Shown: one piece after another, positions 12,773-24,087 of the stretch
Numbering within the stretch: the first letter of the stretch is position 1
How the letters are laid out: every line of letters begins with the position of its first letter
NCBI GenBank assembly: GCA_022497155.1
Contig: MU385745.1
Location: 62,001-126,000 of the forward strand
Reading direction: 5' to 3'
Source: Whalleya microplaca
Taxonomy: Eukaryota > Ascomycota > Sordariomycetes > Xylariales > Xylariaceae
DNA length: 64,000 bases
Notes under the pieces: model-generated
What the model saw: only the letters and a program-made list of their open reading frames with translations
Told to the model about the DNA's origin: nothing
Database searches by the model: none
Program-made: the position numbers and the translations under genes

Positions 12773-14395
12773 CTTGTCGCTGCTCGTTGCTGAAATTGAC
12801 ACGATCCAACTAACAAATAGATAGAAGGAAATAAAAGAAACAAAAAAGGCAACATACGAGGGAAAGACTACTTAGAAAGCAAATCGTACTTGATGGGTAT
12901 GGCAACGTAACTTTACATCAGCCGAACTCCATCGTGATTCTCAATCTACGTACACTACCCAGAAGCTCATCCACTTAGCAAGCAGTAACTAAGCATTTTC
13001 TGCATATCGGTCGGCGTGGGCGAGCTTAATACCTAAGTTCAGGGGACTTATCGGGTCGTTTTTACCAGCTACCGATGACCACACATAATGGTTCAGGAGC
13101 CCAGATGAGGAAGCTCTTAGACCAATCGCGTTAATGCTCTGCATACGTAACCTGATTACATCTCGGGGGAGATCCAAGCAGCCAAGGAGAGCACGTGGGC
13201 GGAGGCAAAATACAGGGGTTATTGAGACTCAAGCCAACGAGATGGAGGCTTTGAGATGGCATCATCGGAGCTCATGTTGAGGTGATCAGAAGATTTAATG
13301 TGCCGTTCCGAAGAATGCGGGGCGCCTAGGTGTTATAGGGGGCCGCTAGCTCCGCCTGGCCGCTGAGGCTCTCTGTCGGCCGGGCAGATTATGGGGCCCT
13401 ACGGGCTAAGATGCTGGCAGTATATAAGTAGTGAGTTCCATTGACAAACTAAACTCACCCATTGGAGGACAACTCGTGAAAAGAATACGGTTGTAGTTAT
13501 GTAGATGTTATAAGAAGTGAAAGTGGACGTATATGGGTTACATGTAACCCTCGAAGTAATCGGTGTCTCTATACGTTACAACATTTCAACCAAATATTAC
13601 AACAAGCTCCTCTAATAAGAATTATGCCTGAGAGCTACTTTGACTTAAGTAACCTTGTCAATATCTGAACATTGCCTTGCAATAGGTATTACTCTTTCTA
13701 CCATATCACTCTACTCCTCAATTTGATGTAAACGGCAAAGACACCTCCTTGATGACTGTGAATTGTGAACGTCAGCTTCTGGAACAGCACTTAAGCTGCG
13801 CATTGCCAAGGTTGAACGTTGGGTCTAGTTTTTCTACAAGGAGTAAACACTCATCTACCTACCTAACTAACCTATACCAACTTCCGATTCTTCAATGACC
13901 GATATCAAATAGTCTGAATAATCCTGCAAGCTTGCTATCCAATTCAGAGACTAATATTAGTACTGTAAGTTGTTGACGCTGACTATTGATTCTGGCTATC
14001 AGGATGGCGACAAACACTCACAACCACAACAGCCAATCATATAGGCTTAAAACTAAATTCCTTTACTTTTACAAATTCTCTTTCTTCCTGTTCGTTATGA
14101 AGACAATCGGTTCTATATATGTATTTCATGTGGCAGTGTATGGCGTTTTCGGTGCTGGAGCTGGCTGGTTGGGTAATCTGGGTATAGGTCTTTTAAGGCT
14201 TACTATTTAAGTTTCAACAATTGAATCGTGTTTCGATGACATGAGGGTCACATAAGTATCTGTTATCGTATATCGAGACTGCATATCGCTGCCAACCCCA
14301 CTTGATACTTGGCTGCTTGACATCCGAGTTGCCTTACTCTCTATACACAGCACCGTGGAATGTCATTATCGAGGTAAAACCGCCATAGAGGAATA
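12773..14395. other. Intergenic, 1.6 kb
   Basis: Holds the permease promoter on one side and the DLH-like promoter on the other. A GC-rich island is at about 13310-13410. A 68-codon ATG frame at 14004-14210 with Gly-rich hydrophobic sequence is mentioned in findings, not accepted as a gene. Confidence 0.5.
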
Positions 14396-15739
14396 ATGGC
14401 ATCTAATTCAAAGACCATTGTTTACCCTAATGCTCCGTCAAGGAAGATAAATTCAAGAGTCACGATTCAACCTCCTCTTTCGAGGCGCGGTCGCGGCCCA
14501 GGCCTCGTACTCCTAGTTGACTCTACACTCGACCTTCGGAAGCATGAGAAGACTCTAGATCCACCACCTTTGCAGAAATGGGCCGAGGAGGGGTTCACAG
14601 TTGCGCAGATTGAGATCTCTGAGTCTCCAGATACCCTCGGGTCTGATCTTACCTTGGCTTTTTCAGAACTTTCTAGATTAGATTGCTGCGATCAGACGAC
14701 GGGGATTGGTATTGTCTGTAAGCAAGCAGTATATGGACCTGATGCTGAGTACAAAAGCTGGCTGACAATTTTTTCTGGACAGTGTATACGCCTGTCGTGG
14801 TGCCTACTATATGGGATGCCATTGATATTTGCAACGAATTCTGCGCCGTCATCTGTTATGGAGCATCGCCGGTAACTAAGAATACAAAGTTCCAATTACT
14901 TGCCCACGTCCCCGGAGCCAAAAGTGACAGAGAGGGCGAATTTCCAAACGTCAAATCCCATTACTATACACATGCGAAATCTTGCTTCGCTATTCCAGCC
15001 CATGAAGACTATCACGCCAGTTCAGCCTCTGTCGCCCACACGCGAACACTGTCGTTCTTGAAACCGCTCGTTCATGGACCATATTTCGACCTGGAGAAGA
15101 TTTGGGACGAGCATACCTACTGGGAATTCGAAGCACGATCCGTAGAAGAGACCATGGCTACAATGGTAGAGGAGCCGTACGTGAACCACGTGCCCACGCT
15201 GACGGGCGGTATTGGGAGAAAAGCGCTGACGGAGTTCTACACGAACCATTTCGTCTTCAGCAACCCGCCGGACACGGAACTCGAGCTGGTAAGCCGAACG
15301 GTGGGCATCGACCGAGTGGTCGACGAGTTCCTCTTGAAGCTAACCCATGACCGTGTGATTGACTGGCTGTAAGTTCCGTGTTTACTTAAGTACATACTGC
15401 CTATTCTGGCTGCTACATATAGCTAAACGGTTCCTACCTAGGATCCCGGGCGTGCCGCCAACTGGCAAGTATATCAGTGTCCCGTTTACAAGCGTAGTCA
15501 ACATACGGGGCGATCGCCTCTATCACGAACACATCAACTGGGACCAGGGAACGCTGCTTCGACAGTTGGGTCTGCTTCCCGACTATCTCACGTTTCCATA
15601 CCCTGTTGACGGGGACCAGCAACGAATTCATGAATATCGCGTTCCTGTTGCTGGGGTCGAGAGCGCACGTAAGCTTACCGATGAGAGTTCGGTTGAATCA
15701 AATGCCATGCTACAGTATACACATAGGGAGAAGCAGTGA
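14396..15739 (+). CDS. Dienelactone-hydrolase-like domain fused to SnoaL-like domain
   Basis: Predicted cytosolic protein of about 401 residues. Exons are 14396-14717, 14783-15368 and 15442-15739; joins give 'GIGIVLYTPVVVPT' and 'IDWLIPGVPPTGKY'. The first ~230 residues resemble the alpha/beta-hydrolase core of carboxymethylenebutenolidases, including a late His region ('IPAHEDYHASS'). The rest resembles an NTF2/SnoaL-type cone ('YWEFEARSVEETMATM', 'YVNHVPTLTGGIG', 'VVNIRGDRLYHEHINWD'). This two-domain architecture is common in fungi. I do not see a clear G-x-C/S-x-G nucleophile elbow, so the hydrolase half may be inactive or my first intron call may remove it. The substrate is unknown. Confidence 0.65.
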
Positions 15740-16541
15740 AGCCCACCCGCAACGATTCAGTTTCAAGTTTACATTATCAGTTATAGACACAATAGCAATA
15801 GCTACAAACTGGTTGAATGATTGGTCCAATATAGGTAGTATACATTTTTATTTCAAGGTGAAAATACATGCTTAATAAAAAAAGACTTGTCGACGTGTAG
15901 AAAAGATCAAAGTCAATTTAGGAGATGATCTGTCTGCCAATTTACGTATCCCTACAATATTGATGCTGCGTTCTCTATTACACGTGGATGCGCTGGTACA
16001 GTGTCTGGTACTACTAGTGCCACCATATCGACAGGGCTCTCCAGTGTGCATATTCACTGTATTGACGTAGCCGTTAGGTGTCAATGCGGACGCCAAGCTG
16101 ATCCCCAGGTTTCATCCAATGTCAGAGGCCATGTCGGTCTCGTTTCAACGTTTATTCCTGTAGGTCGTCCATGAGAGAAACATATTCTTCAGATACTTTG
16201 TAATTGATACTTCATTCCCTAATAGTCCAACGTGAATTCATGTCCTAGAAATTTGTGTTTCTGCGTTTGCCTATTTACATTGGAGTGAAGCTGCTATAAT
16301 CTACAGTTATTCTTATATTGGCGGTGCGGATCCGATCGCCTGAAATCGGCAATAAATCTTACTGGTACACCCCATAACCGTCTGCTCCTAGCGATACTAG
16401 AGGATATCAAAGGATAGCAAAGGCATCGAGGGAGACTTACCCTAATCATAGCGCGGTCCGTACATATGAGCTTCATTGCACCGGAAGATCATTGAGACGG
16501 CTTAAACCCACGGTTGCCCGTTCGAGGGGTTGAACGCCACG
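15740..16541. other. Intergenic, 0.8 kb
   Basis: Upstream region of the beta-glucosidase and 3' region of the DLH-like gene. No gene or clear regulatory motif was recognised. Confidence 0.55.
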
Positions 16542-19430
16542 ATGGACTCCAGCAAGGAGGCGCTGCTAAGTCCTCAAGAATGGGAGCAGTTCCGACGCTC
16601 GTACGATGCTCGAGACTCGACGGACCTCGACTCCGACCTCGACGCGACCGAGTTCCTGCAGAGCGACCCTCTCACCTCCTCCTCCTCCAAGCCGACCGCC
16701 GCCTACCAGACCCAGCCGCGCGACCACCACCGCTGGCTGCGGCGACCGTTCTGCGGATGCCTCACCGGCCGCTCGACCAAGTGGCTCCTCGGCTGCCTGG
16801 GCATCGTCGCCCTCGTGTGGGTCGCCCTCGGCGCCGGCGGCTTCTTCGCCTTCAAGAAATACAAGCAGAGCCCCCCGGACGGCCTGTCGCCGCCCTGGTA
16901 CCCGACGCCGAAGGGCGGCTCCGCGCGCGCCTGGGCCCAGAGCTACCGCAAGGCCAGCGAGATGGTCGCCCGGATGACGCTGCCGGAGAAGGTGAACGTC
17001 ACGACGGGGACCGGCTGGCAGATGGGCCTCGCCGTCGGCAACACGGGCCCTGCCATCTACGTGGGATTCCCGTCGTTGGCGCTCCAGGACGGTCCGCTGG
17101 GTATCCGGTTTGCGGATAATTCTACCGCCTTTCCGGCGGGCGTGACGGTCGGCGCCACCTGGAACAAGGAGCTGATGTATCAGTGGGGCAACGCCCACGG
17201 GATAGAAGCCCGGAAGAAGGGCATCAATGGCATCTTGGGGCCTTGTATCGGCCCGCTAGGTCGTATGCCTGCCGGTGGACGCAACTGGGAAGGTTTTGGG
17301 GCTGATCCATATCTGCAAGGTATCGCGGCCGCCGAGTCCATCAGGGGAATGCAGGATGAGGGTGTCATGGCAACCATCAAGCATCTCGTTGCCAACGAAC
17401 AGGAGCACTTCCGCCAGTCGTGGGAGTGGGGCCTCCCGAACGCGTTGAGCAGCAATATCGATGATCGGACGATGCACGAGCTGTATATGTGGCCATTTGG
17501 TGATGCGGTCAAGGCGGGCGTGGCGAGCGTCATGTGCAGTTACAATATGGTCAATAATTCGTACGCATGCGGCAACTCGAAATTGCTCAACGGACTACTG
17601 AGAGACGAGATGGGCTTCCAGGGTTTCGTCATGAGCGACTGGCTCGCACAAAGGAGCGGAGTGGGCAGCGCGCTTGCAGGTCTAGACATGACGATGCCCG
17701 GCGATGGACTCTTCTGGGCGGACGGCAAGTCTCTCTGGGGTCCGGAGCTTACTCGGTCTATCCTCAACGGCTCTGTACCACTCGAGAGACTGAACGACAT
17801 GGTCACCCGAATCATTGCAGCATGGTATCAACTAGGCCAAGACGACGAGACCAAGTTCGATCGCAAGGGTCCTAACTTTTCATCTTGGACCAGCGAGGAG
17901 GAAGGCATTTTTGCGCCAGGCAGTCCTACTGAACAGGAGAAGACTAAGGTCAATGACTTCGTCAATGTTATGGACGACCATGCGTCGATCGCACGACAAA
18001 TCGCGGCCGAAGGTACCGTGCTTCTCAAAAACGAAGGCCTATTGCCAATCAGTCGTACTGGCAATGCGCTCCCCAACACAACAAGGAGTGATCAGGCCCC
18101 GTTGAAAATCGCTATATTCGGGGAGGATGCTGGTCCTGGGGATGGGCCAAATGCCTGCCCGGATCGTGGGTGCAACCAGGGCACGCTTGCCTCGGGCTGG
18201 GGCTCTGGCTCTGTCGATTTCCCCTATCTGGTCACTCCGGTGGAGGCGCTGAGCAAAGGCTGGGACAACGAACACGTAAAGGTGTCAACGTATTTGACAA
18301 ATAGCCCACCCTTTGCCAAACAGCCCGAGATTCTCCAGGGCGCTGATGTATGTGTTGTGTTCGCCAATTCAGATTCAGGCGAGGGCTACGTGGCTTGGGA
18401 GGGCGTAAGGGGTGATCGACCGGATCTGTCGCTGCAGAAGGGCACGGACGACTTGATCGCCGAAGTCGCGCTTGGGTGCGGCGGTGGTGATGGTAAGGTG
18501 CTTGTAGTCATTCATGCGGTTGGTCCCGTCACGGTGGAGAAATGGATCGATATGCCCAACGTCAAGGCAGTACTTCTTGCGAACTTGCCTGGCCAGGAAA
18601 GCGGTAACGCACTCGCAGATGTGATCTTCGGCGATGTAAATCCCAGCGGAAAGCTGCCTTGGACCATTGGCAAGTCCCTCGATGATTACGGCGAAGGGGC
18701 CAAGATCATGTACCTGCCAAATGGCGTTGTGCCACAGCAGGATTTCAATGAGGGCCTTTATGTCGACTACCGTCACTTCGACAAATACAACATCGACCCA
18801 CGATTCGAATTCGGCTTCGGTCTGAGCTACACCGCTTTCGAATTCTCCAACCTCACCATCAACGAAATCAAGGCCAAGAGCGCGTTCCCCGCACCGAGGC
18901 CGAACGATTTTGCCGTCCCGCCCGAGTATGACACCAGTATCCCCGATGAGGACGAAGCGCTCTTCCCTGACGGCTTTCGGAAGCTCGAGAAATATGTGTA
19001 CCCGTACCTTGACAAGATCGATGACATCGTCACGCATCCATACCCCTATCCCGACGGTTACGATATCGCGCAACCTCTCTCCGGGGCTGGTGGTGACGAG
19101 GGGGGAAACCCTGACCTGTGGGAGACGCACGTTGCAGTATCAGTCAACATCACCAACGCAGGTAGTAGGGCAGGCAAGGTCGTCCCGCAATTATACTTGG
19201 GCTACCCTCAGGGCGTCTCGTCAGTTGACTTCCCTGTGAAGGTGCTACGCGGATTCGACAAACTGCTGCTGGAGAAAGGCGAGACTAAGACCGTCACGTT
19301 CAACCTGACGAGACGAGACTTGAGCTTTTGGGACGTCAACGCCCAAAACTGGGTTATGGTTGTGGAAGGGCAGTACGATCTCATAGTTGGGCAAAGCTCG
19401 AGAGATATACAGATCTCTGGGACTTGGTAG
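16542..19430 (+). CDS. bglE: Membrane-anchored GH3 beta-glucosidase
   Basis: Hydrolyses terminal beta-D-glucosyl residues from cellobiose and similar glucosides. Single exon, about 962 residues, starting at the ATG at 16542; the frame extends 12 nt upstream only from a TTG. A cytoplasmic ~75-residue N-terminus precedes one transmembrane helix ('WLLGCLGIVALVWVALGAGG'), the type II membrane topology of the Aspergillus BglE group. The GH3 N domain shows 'LALQDGPLGIRFAD', 'KHLVANEQEHFR' and the nucleophile motif 'GFVMSDW' (Asp at about residue 366). The GH3 C domain follows, then a fibronectin-III-like domain near the end ('QLYLGYPQGVSS', 'KVLRGFDKLLLEKGET'). A long insertion separates 'FGFGLSYTAFEFSNL' from the Fn3 part, as in membrane members. 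The symbol is assigned by architecture only. Confidence 0.93.
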   Translation: MDSSKEALLSPQEWEQFRRSYDARDSTDLDSDLDATEFLQSDPLTSSSSKPTAAYQTQPRDHHRWLRRPFCGCLTGRSTKWLLGCLGIVALVWVALGAGGFFAFKKYKQSPPDGLSPPWYPTPKGGSARAWAQSYRKASEMVARMTLPEKVNVTTGTGWQMGLAVGNTGPAIYVGFPSLALQDGPLGIRFADNSTAFPAGVTVGATWNKELMYQWGNAHGIEARKKGINGILGPCIGPLGRMPAGGRNWEGFGADPYLQGIAAAESIRGMQDEGVMATIKHLVANEQEHFRQSWEWGLPNALSSNIDDRTMHELYMWPFGDAVKAGVASVMCSYNMVNNSYACGNSKLLNGLLRDEMGFQGFVMSDWLAQRSGVGSALAGLDMTMPGDGLFWADGKSLWGPELTRSILNGSVPLERLNDMVTRIIAAWYQLGQDDETKFDRKGPNFSSWTSEEEGIFAPGSPTEQEKTKVNDFVNVMDDHASIARQIAAEGTVLLKNEGLLPISRTGNALPNTTRSDQAPLKIAIFGEDAGPGDGPNACPDRGCNQGTLASGWGSGSVDFPYLVTPVEALSKGWDNEHVKVSTYLTNSPPFAKQPEILQGADVCVVFANSDSGEGYVAWEGVRGDRPDLSLQKGTDDLIAEVALGCGGGDGKVLVVIHAVGPVTVEKWIDMPNVKAVLLANLPGQESGNALADVIFGDVNPSGKLPWTIGKSLDDYGEGAKIMYLPNGVVPQQDFNEGLYVDYRHFDKYNIDPRFEFGFGLSYTAFEFSNLTINEIKAKSAFPAPRPNDFAVPPEYDTSIPDEDEALFPDGFRKLEKYVYPYLDKIDDIVTHPYPYPDGYDIAQPLSGAGGDEGGNPDLWETHVAVSVNITNAGSRAGKVVPQLYLGYPQGVSSVDFPVKVLRGFDKLLLEKGETKTVTFNLTRRDLSFWDVNAQNWVMVVEGQYDLIVGQSSRDIQISGTW

Positions 19431-19759
19431 GGTATGTTACAAAGCGGATGTGCCATTATAAAAGTTTTCTCGAGATTGTGCCATCACGGAAAATGACAGG
19501 GAGCTATTGGATACTATTACGGCATATATATCATGATATCAGGCAAAAGGAGTAGGCGCTAGACGGGGGCTGATCATACGCATAGCTTTTATTGCTTGTT
19601 GCTTATAAAATTCATTGTAAAATACAACGCAAATATTCGAGAAGACCATTGATGCTTTTTGCAGTTGGCCTCTAAATTCCCGACCTAGCAAGTTCCGAAA
19701 ACATTGAACATGTTGCCGCATCGAGTCAGTGCTAGTTAGCCAGTCATGTATCAACCGAC
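19431..19759. other. Convergent intergenic spacer
   Basis: About 330 bp between the ends of the beta-glucosidase and the CVNH-like gene. Nothing recognised. Confidence 0.55.
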
Positions 19760-20602
19760 TCAGCCCGCTCGTGGCCCCGATTTGTGTATAACTGATCCGT
19801 TGCCGGCGGTGGTATTCGCTAATGGCATCTTTAGATTCATCCTGCCCGACGGCGGGACCTCAGGGCAACCACTAAGACAGGTGCTATCACCCGCCATCGG
19901 GTCAGGGCGCCAGTCAGGCTCTTTGCAGGGGTAGTCGTGCACATAGACTTCCTGGTGGACGTCGAAGCAGGACAGGAAGCCCCACCAGTTGTAGAGCACA
20001 TTGGCTTCGTTCACTTGTCAGCGAGATTACTGAGACGGCGGGAGGGATGGCGAAGAGTAGGCAGAGGGAGGGTTTGAGGTATGGGAGAGAGGGAGAGACT
20101 CACTCATGTTGATGCCGCTGATCATCGAGGTCCCGTCATCCTTCTCGCAGGTGCATTCGAAGACATGATGATCGGTAGTGATCCCGCAGTCGGAGCATTT
20201 CTTTCCGAAATAGCCACTGCGGAAAGTAACTATTAGACAGTGTCGTATATTAGGCTACAAAGGTGTACATGGGGATGGGTGTTTCTGAAGCATGTAGCTT
20301 TACTCACCCGGCCACATGCAATGGAAGCTATGCTGAGGAGTAGATGGAAGGGAAGGACTCAGCACTTACAATTTCTGCGGCGTCAAGACGCCGTCAACGC
20401 TGCCAATACACAAATCTAGCGAAAGGGAGGTCTCTTGCATCCGGTTGCAGACGTGGTCGTTGCAGTACGTTTGGGCAAGTCCGTTGTTGAATTCCCAGTC
20501 CATCTGGCATCCAGCGGACAGGAATCCCTGGCCGCTCGTCCGGAGGGCCAGAAGAAACCCCACGGTGAAGTAGCTGGCAAGGTTGTTGTAGAAGGCTCCC
20601 AT
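19760..20602 (-). CDS. Secreted cysteine-rich protein with cyanovirin-N (CVNH)-like pattern
   Basis: Predicted secreted protein of about 200 residues. Exons on the minus strand are 20602-20370, 20216-20104 and 20013-19760. A hydrophobic N-terminus ('LASYFTVGFLLALRTSGQG') looks like a signal peptide. The mature part has the CVNH order of features: 'SLDLCIGSVDGVL', then 'GYFGKKCSDC', then 'FECTCEKDDGTSMISGINM'. In the CVNH family these are the S-L-D-L start of a strand, the Gly-x-Phe...Cys and the C-x-C...S-x-I-N-L strands. The C-terminal ~85 residues add further cysteines and two possible N-glycosylation sites. CVNH proteins bind mannose-rich glycans; here the fold is inferred from pattern alone. 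An unrelated small secreted effector-like protein is the alternative. Confidence 0.6.
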
Positions 20603-21476
20603 CGTGACCTGGTTTTGTCGATGGTGTGTACGTCGTGGTTGATGATTGACTTTCTGGCAGTTGTGCGAGGGGGTGTTGCTCCTTTATTGATTCTACTGGA
20701 TCGATGTAGCTATAGGCATTTGAATCAGTACATACATGCCAGAAGAATCTGCTCGGGGCTGGCGCGTAACTGTGATTCAGGGAGGAAGAAATGTTAGAGA
20801 TAAGTTAAGTACCTAGGTAGGTAGTTGAGGTCGGTTGCTAGGACTCGATACACCTATCAACACCTGTGACAAGTGTGGTCATGTAGATAAGATAGCGATG
20901 TCCTTATTTATATTTAAAGCTTTTCTTCATTCTTGTCTTGCATTAATTGAATTCATCAATGTCTGTAAACTTACACAGAATCCGGTCATTGAAAAGTTTG
21001 CTTGATGAAATTGGATATCACATGTCACCGCCTTGTCATTGGCCTCCTATCTAAGTACATAGTCAATGCACATTCGCATACATACACACACACACATAGC
21101 CTATTTATGCTATTTCAATAATATGAAGTGCGTAAATTTCATGACGTATCAGAAATCATAGCATTGTAGTTGATTTGGTCCGACTTCTATCTGATTGCCG
21201 AGTGCCGTAGGCGGTGCTTCATCCTGTACCCTTGTGATGACAGGCAGTGCCATCAGGGGCTATCTAGAGCTTTAATGGGTGTCAATTGCCCCGAGGTCAA
21301 CGACAGTCGTGTCAATGTCCTCATAGCAATTACAAAAGTTGCAAATATTTCATTGCAGGCCTGGATTCCTAACAGTCTGTGTAGATACTGACATTCTATA
21401 CGGCAATCCGTCTGATTCTGCAAACGACTTCCCCTACCCATGCTACAGCGTTCTAGTCACCACCAAGCTAGCTAGC
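20603..21476. other. Intergenic, 0.9 kb
   Basis: Promoter side of the CVNH-like gene. Contains a short CA-rich run at about 21082-21098. No gene supported. Confidence 0.5.
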
Positions 21477-21839
21477 TCATCGTTTGGGGGCATGGCGCGA
21501 TTTGTGCAGTCCCTTCTGCAGCCCGAGGCGCTGACAGTCACGCTCGAATTCTGCTTGGTCAACAGGCAGGCGAGTGGGATCGAACGTCTCAATCACGCGA
21601 CGCTGTGAGGGTGGCTTTTGGTCCGCTGGCTTCTTCGTTACGGTACTCGCGGCGGGGTTTCCAGAAGCGGTGGCCGAATTCGTGGTAGCTTCCGTTGAAG
21701 CAAGCTCTGTTGACGAGATTTTGGAAGCGGATGCATCGCTTGCTGACTTCTTCGGCGGGCCTGAACTCTGTTAGCACAAAGGCTCTACCACTCTTGGGAA
21801 CGGGTTTGACCGACCTATAGGTTCTTTGCGCTGAGACAT
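21477..21839 (-). CDS. Small basic Ser/Ala/Lys-rich hypothetical protein
   Basis: A clean minus-strand frame of about 96 codons ends at 21477 and reads 'PPKKSASDASASKISS...' through 'RVIETFDPTRLPVDQAEFER' to 'GLHKSRHAPKR'. The composition (Ser/Ala/Thr/Lys-rich, then a charged tail) looks protein-like and differs from the random frames around it. There is no in-frame ATG: an in-frame TAA lies just upstream. An exon starting at the ATG at 21839 ('MSQRKEPIG') joined by a ~45-nt intron would restore the frame, but its splice sites are weak. I do not recognise the family. The N-terminus is uncertain. Confidence 0.4.
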
Positions 21840-24087
21840 GATTCCGGGTTTTGTGCTAATGCAGTTCGTAGAATGCAGAACGTAGCACAGGATTCCTGCG
21901 AATGAACCTTAAGACTAAATCAGCTCCTGTCAGCTTCTAAAAGCACTTTCAAATGATGAAGCGGTACCACGTAATTTGGGGGTTGTCTGACAGCAAATAT
22001 ATGGAAACAGCCTAAGGAGATGTTGCGGTGAAGTGCATTGTACGGGCAAATAACCAAATGAACACGATTTAGAAGCTACGTAAAACTCTATCAATTCTAT
22101 TCACACAGTTTCCTCTTGGTTCTGCTCATTGCTCGCCAATTCCCAGCATTCTTGACGCGCGCCCATGTTGCCCAGCACCATCCACTGTCATAGTAGTTCT
22201 CGCATGGAATTGCCGTGGTCACTAGTAAGTGAGGATATTTGCTCACTGGTTAACTGCCGCAAGGAAAATCCCCCCACAAACATATATGATTCCTTCAGCG
22301 GTGAATATTCTGATTGAAGAAATGGCATCTGAGTGAGGCGGAATTCGATGGTTGGGCACCGAAGAAAGCAGTGCATACATCATAGCATGTGTGCTTGTTT
22401 CGGAGGCATGCAGGAAGAATCCATGCTGTCCAACCAATGACCCGAAGAGCATGGAACAATATCCCTCTTCGGAAACTTGAGATACCGTTTTCTGCAGGCC
22501 ATCTGCAGCTGAGAAAGCTTGTTTCTTCCAATCGACGACTTCGGATGATCAGGATCTGCCCGATGTAGCGTCCACGACATCAGCCTACCGCCCAGTCAAG
22601 AGACGTGGATCGGGTCGAAATATGAAGTAGTAGTCTCGGCCGCAACAAAAGGTGGTTAGTAGGAATGAGATCCTTCCAAAGCATGGAAATAGGCAACTCG
22701 AAGCGCATCGAACTTTGGGTAGGGAGGAGGAGAAGGAGTCTGGGTAAGTAGGTGTAGGAACATGGGATCAAACTATGTAATGCAGAGAAACTAAAGGAGA
22801 CTGCCATCGTCGGTTTCGAGACGGCGGGCTTGCCTGAGGGCTTTAATCGTCCTATATGAGTCTAATTATACCATCATCGAGACTATAGACGCTAAGAAAG
22901 GGCCCGACGGTTATTATACGTTACCGAATCTGTCTTTGCCTGGTCGTCGGACGATGCGTACGAAGTGATAGGCCCGACATGCGCAAAAGGACCAGATGTT
23001 CAGAAACATAAACGCCCTTTGAGTTGAAAGTGCCGCAGGTAGGGTGCAATTCTGCGAGAGACTTCAGCTGGACAGCGATGTCTCGAAAAGCCGCACCCAT
23101 CCCAATTGGAAGACCTCGAGATTAATATAATCCCCAGCATCATGCAGCTGACGTTGCCCGACCTCAGCATACATATCCGGATGTTGAGTTAGAGGGGCAT
23201 ATGAGGCTGAAGACTCGGGGGATATGCCCAGGGTCTCGATGCATTAGATGTCGATCATTGGTAATTCATCCCCGGGATATTCCAGCTTTGCACGCTGCAT
23301 CGGGCGGACTCGGCTGTGATTCTCACCCTCCACTACGGCTCCCGGTTGACGATAGGAGGGCGGAGGGTAAGGTGTGGCAGCAGGCAAGCCAGGTGGGTGT
23401 CAAGGGGATGTCAAGGGGTGTCAACCGCGTGTGTATGAGGTAGGATTGCCGTGCTTTGTTTGATCTTCATTGCATTACTTTATTATCTTCTCCCATGTGC
23501 ATCTCGCCGTTTACCGGAAAACGAGGAGCGCGGCGGAGATGGCATTTCTCCCCCTTGGGCCTTCATAGCACATAGCAGTATGTAAGCGTTTATTCAGAGG
23601 CTTCGTACATCTAGATAACGGCCGTCCCTAAGAAATAGCGTCGCAAGGACTTGCCCGAACGAGCTTACAGCTTCCATAATGACTCGCCAGGGCGTCACGC
23701 AGGGAGCCGTCAACCCCACACGTACTTGGACGGGAGTTTAATACCCCACCGAGATAGACATCCAAGCCAGGCAAAGCCAGGCTTGGCTATACTTGGCCTG
23801 GCGCTGTCAGAGTATCACCTATTCGAGCCAGCGCTAGCAATTGTCCTACCTATCACGTCTAGCCGTAGGCTATCGTAGATCTGCTATACTCTCGGTTCAC
23901 ACGCGTGACCTAGGTATGCTTCCCCGAATTTCCACTTTTTGACTTACATTAAATACCGAGGGAGAGGTCTCAGATAGGCAGATAGGTTCGGGATGCGGGT
24001 TAACTGAGTCGTGCCGGTGGGATATAACTTCGTACTTAAAGTCGTCGAGGCCGTAACCCTATCTATTTCCACCCATCATCATTCACC
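21840..24087. other. Intergenic, 2.2 kb
   Basis: Overlapping short minus-strand frames at 22188-22807 show no motif. Near 23760-23805 there are repeated AGCCAGGC words plus an inverted copy (GCCTGGC). The amine oxidase promoter with two GATA sites is at the right end. Confidence 0.5.
23972..23986 (+). promoter_or_regulatory. Paired GATA elements upstream of amine oxidase
   Basis: 'agataggcagatagg' carries two HGATAR-type sites 8 bp apart, about 100 bp before the amine oxidase ATG. Closely spaced GATA sites are the known binding pattern of AreA/Nit2-type nitrogen regulators. Regulation here is inferred. Confidence 0.5.

Noticed and set aside
18375..19130. 251-codon antisense frame inside the beta-glucosidase
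   Set aside because: Opposite-strand shadow of the GH3 coding exon with no recognisable domain.
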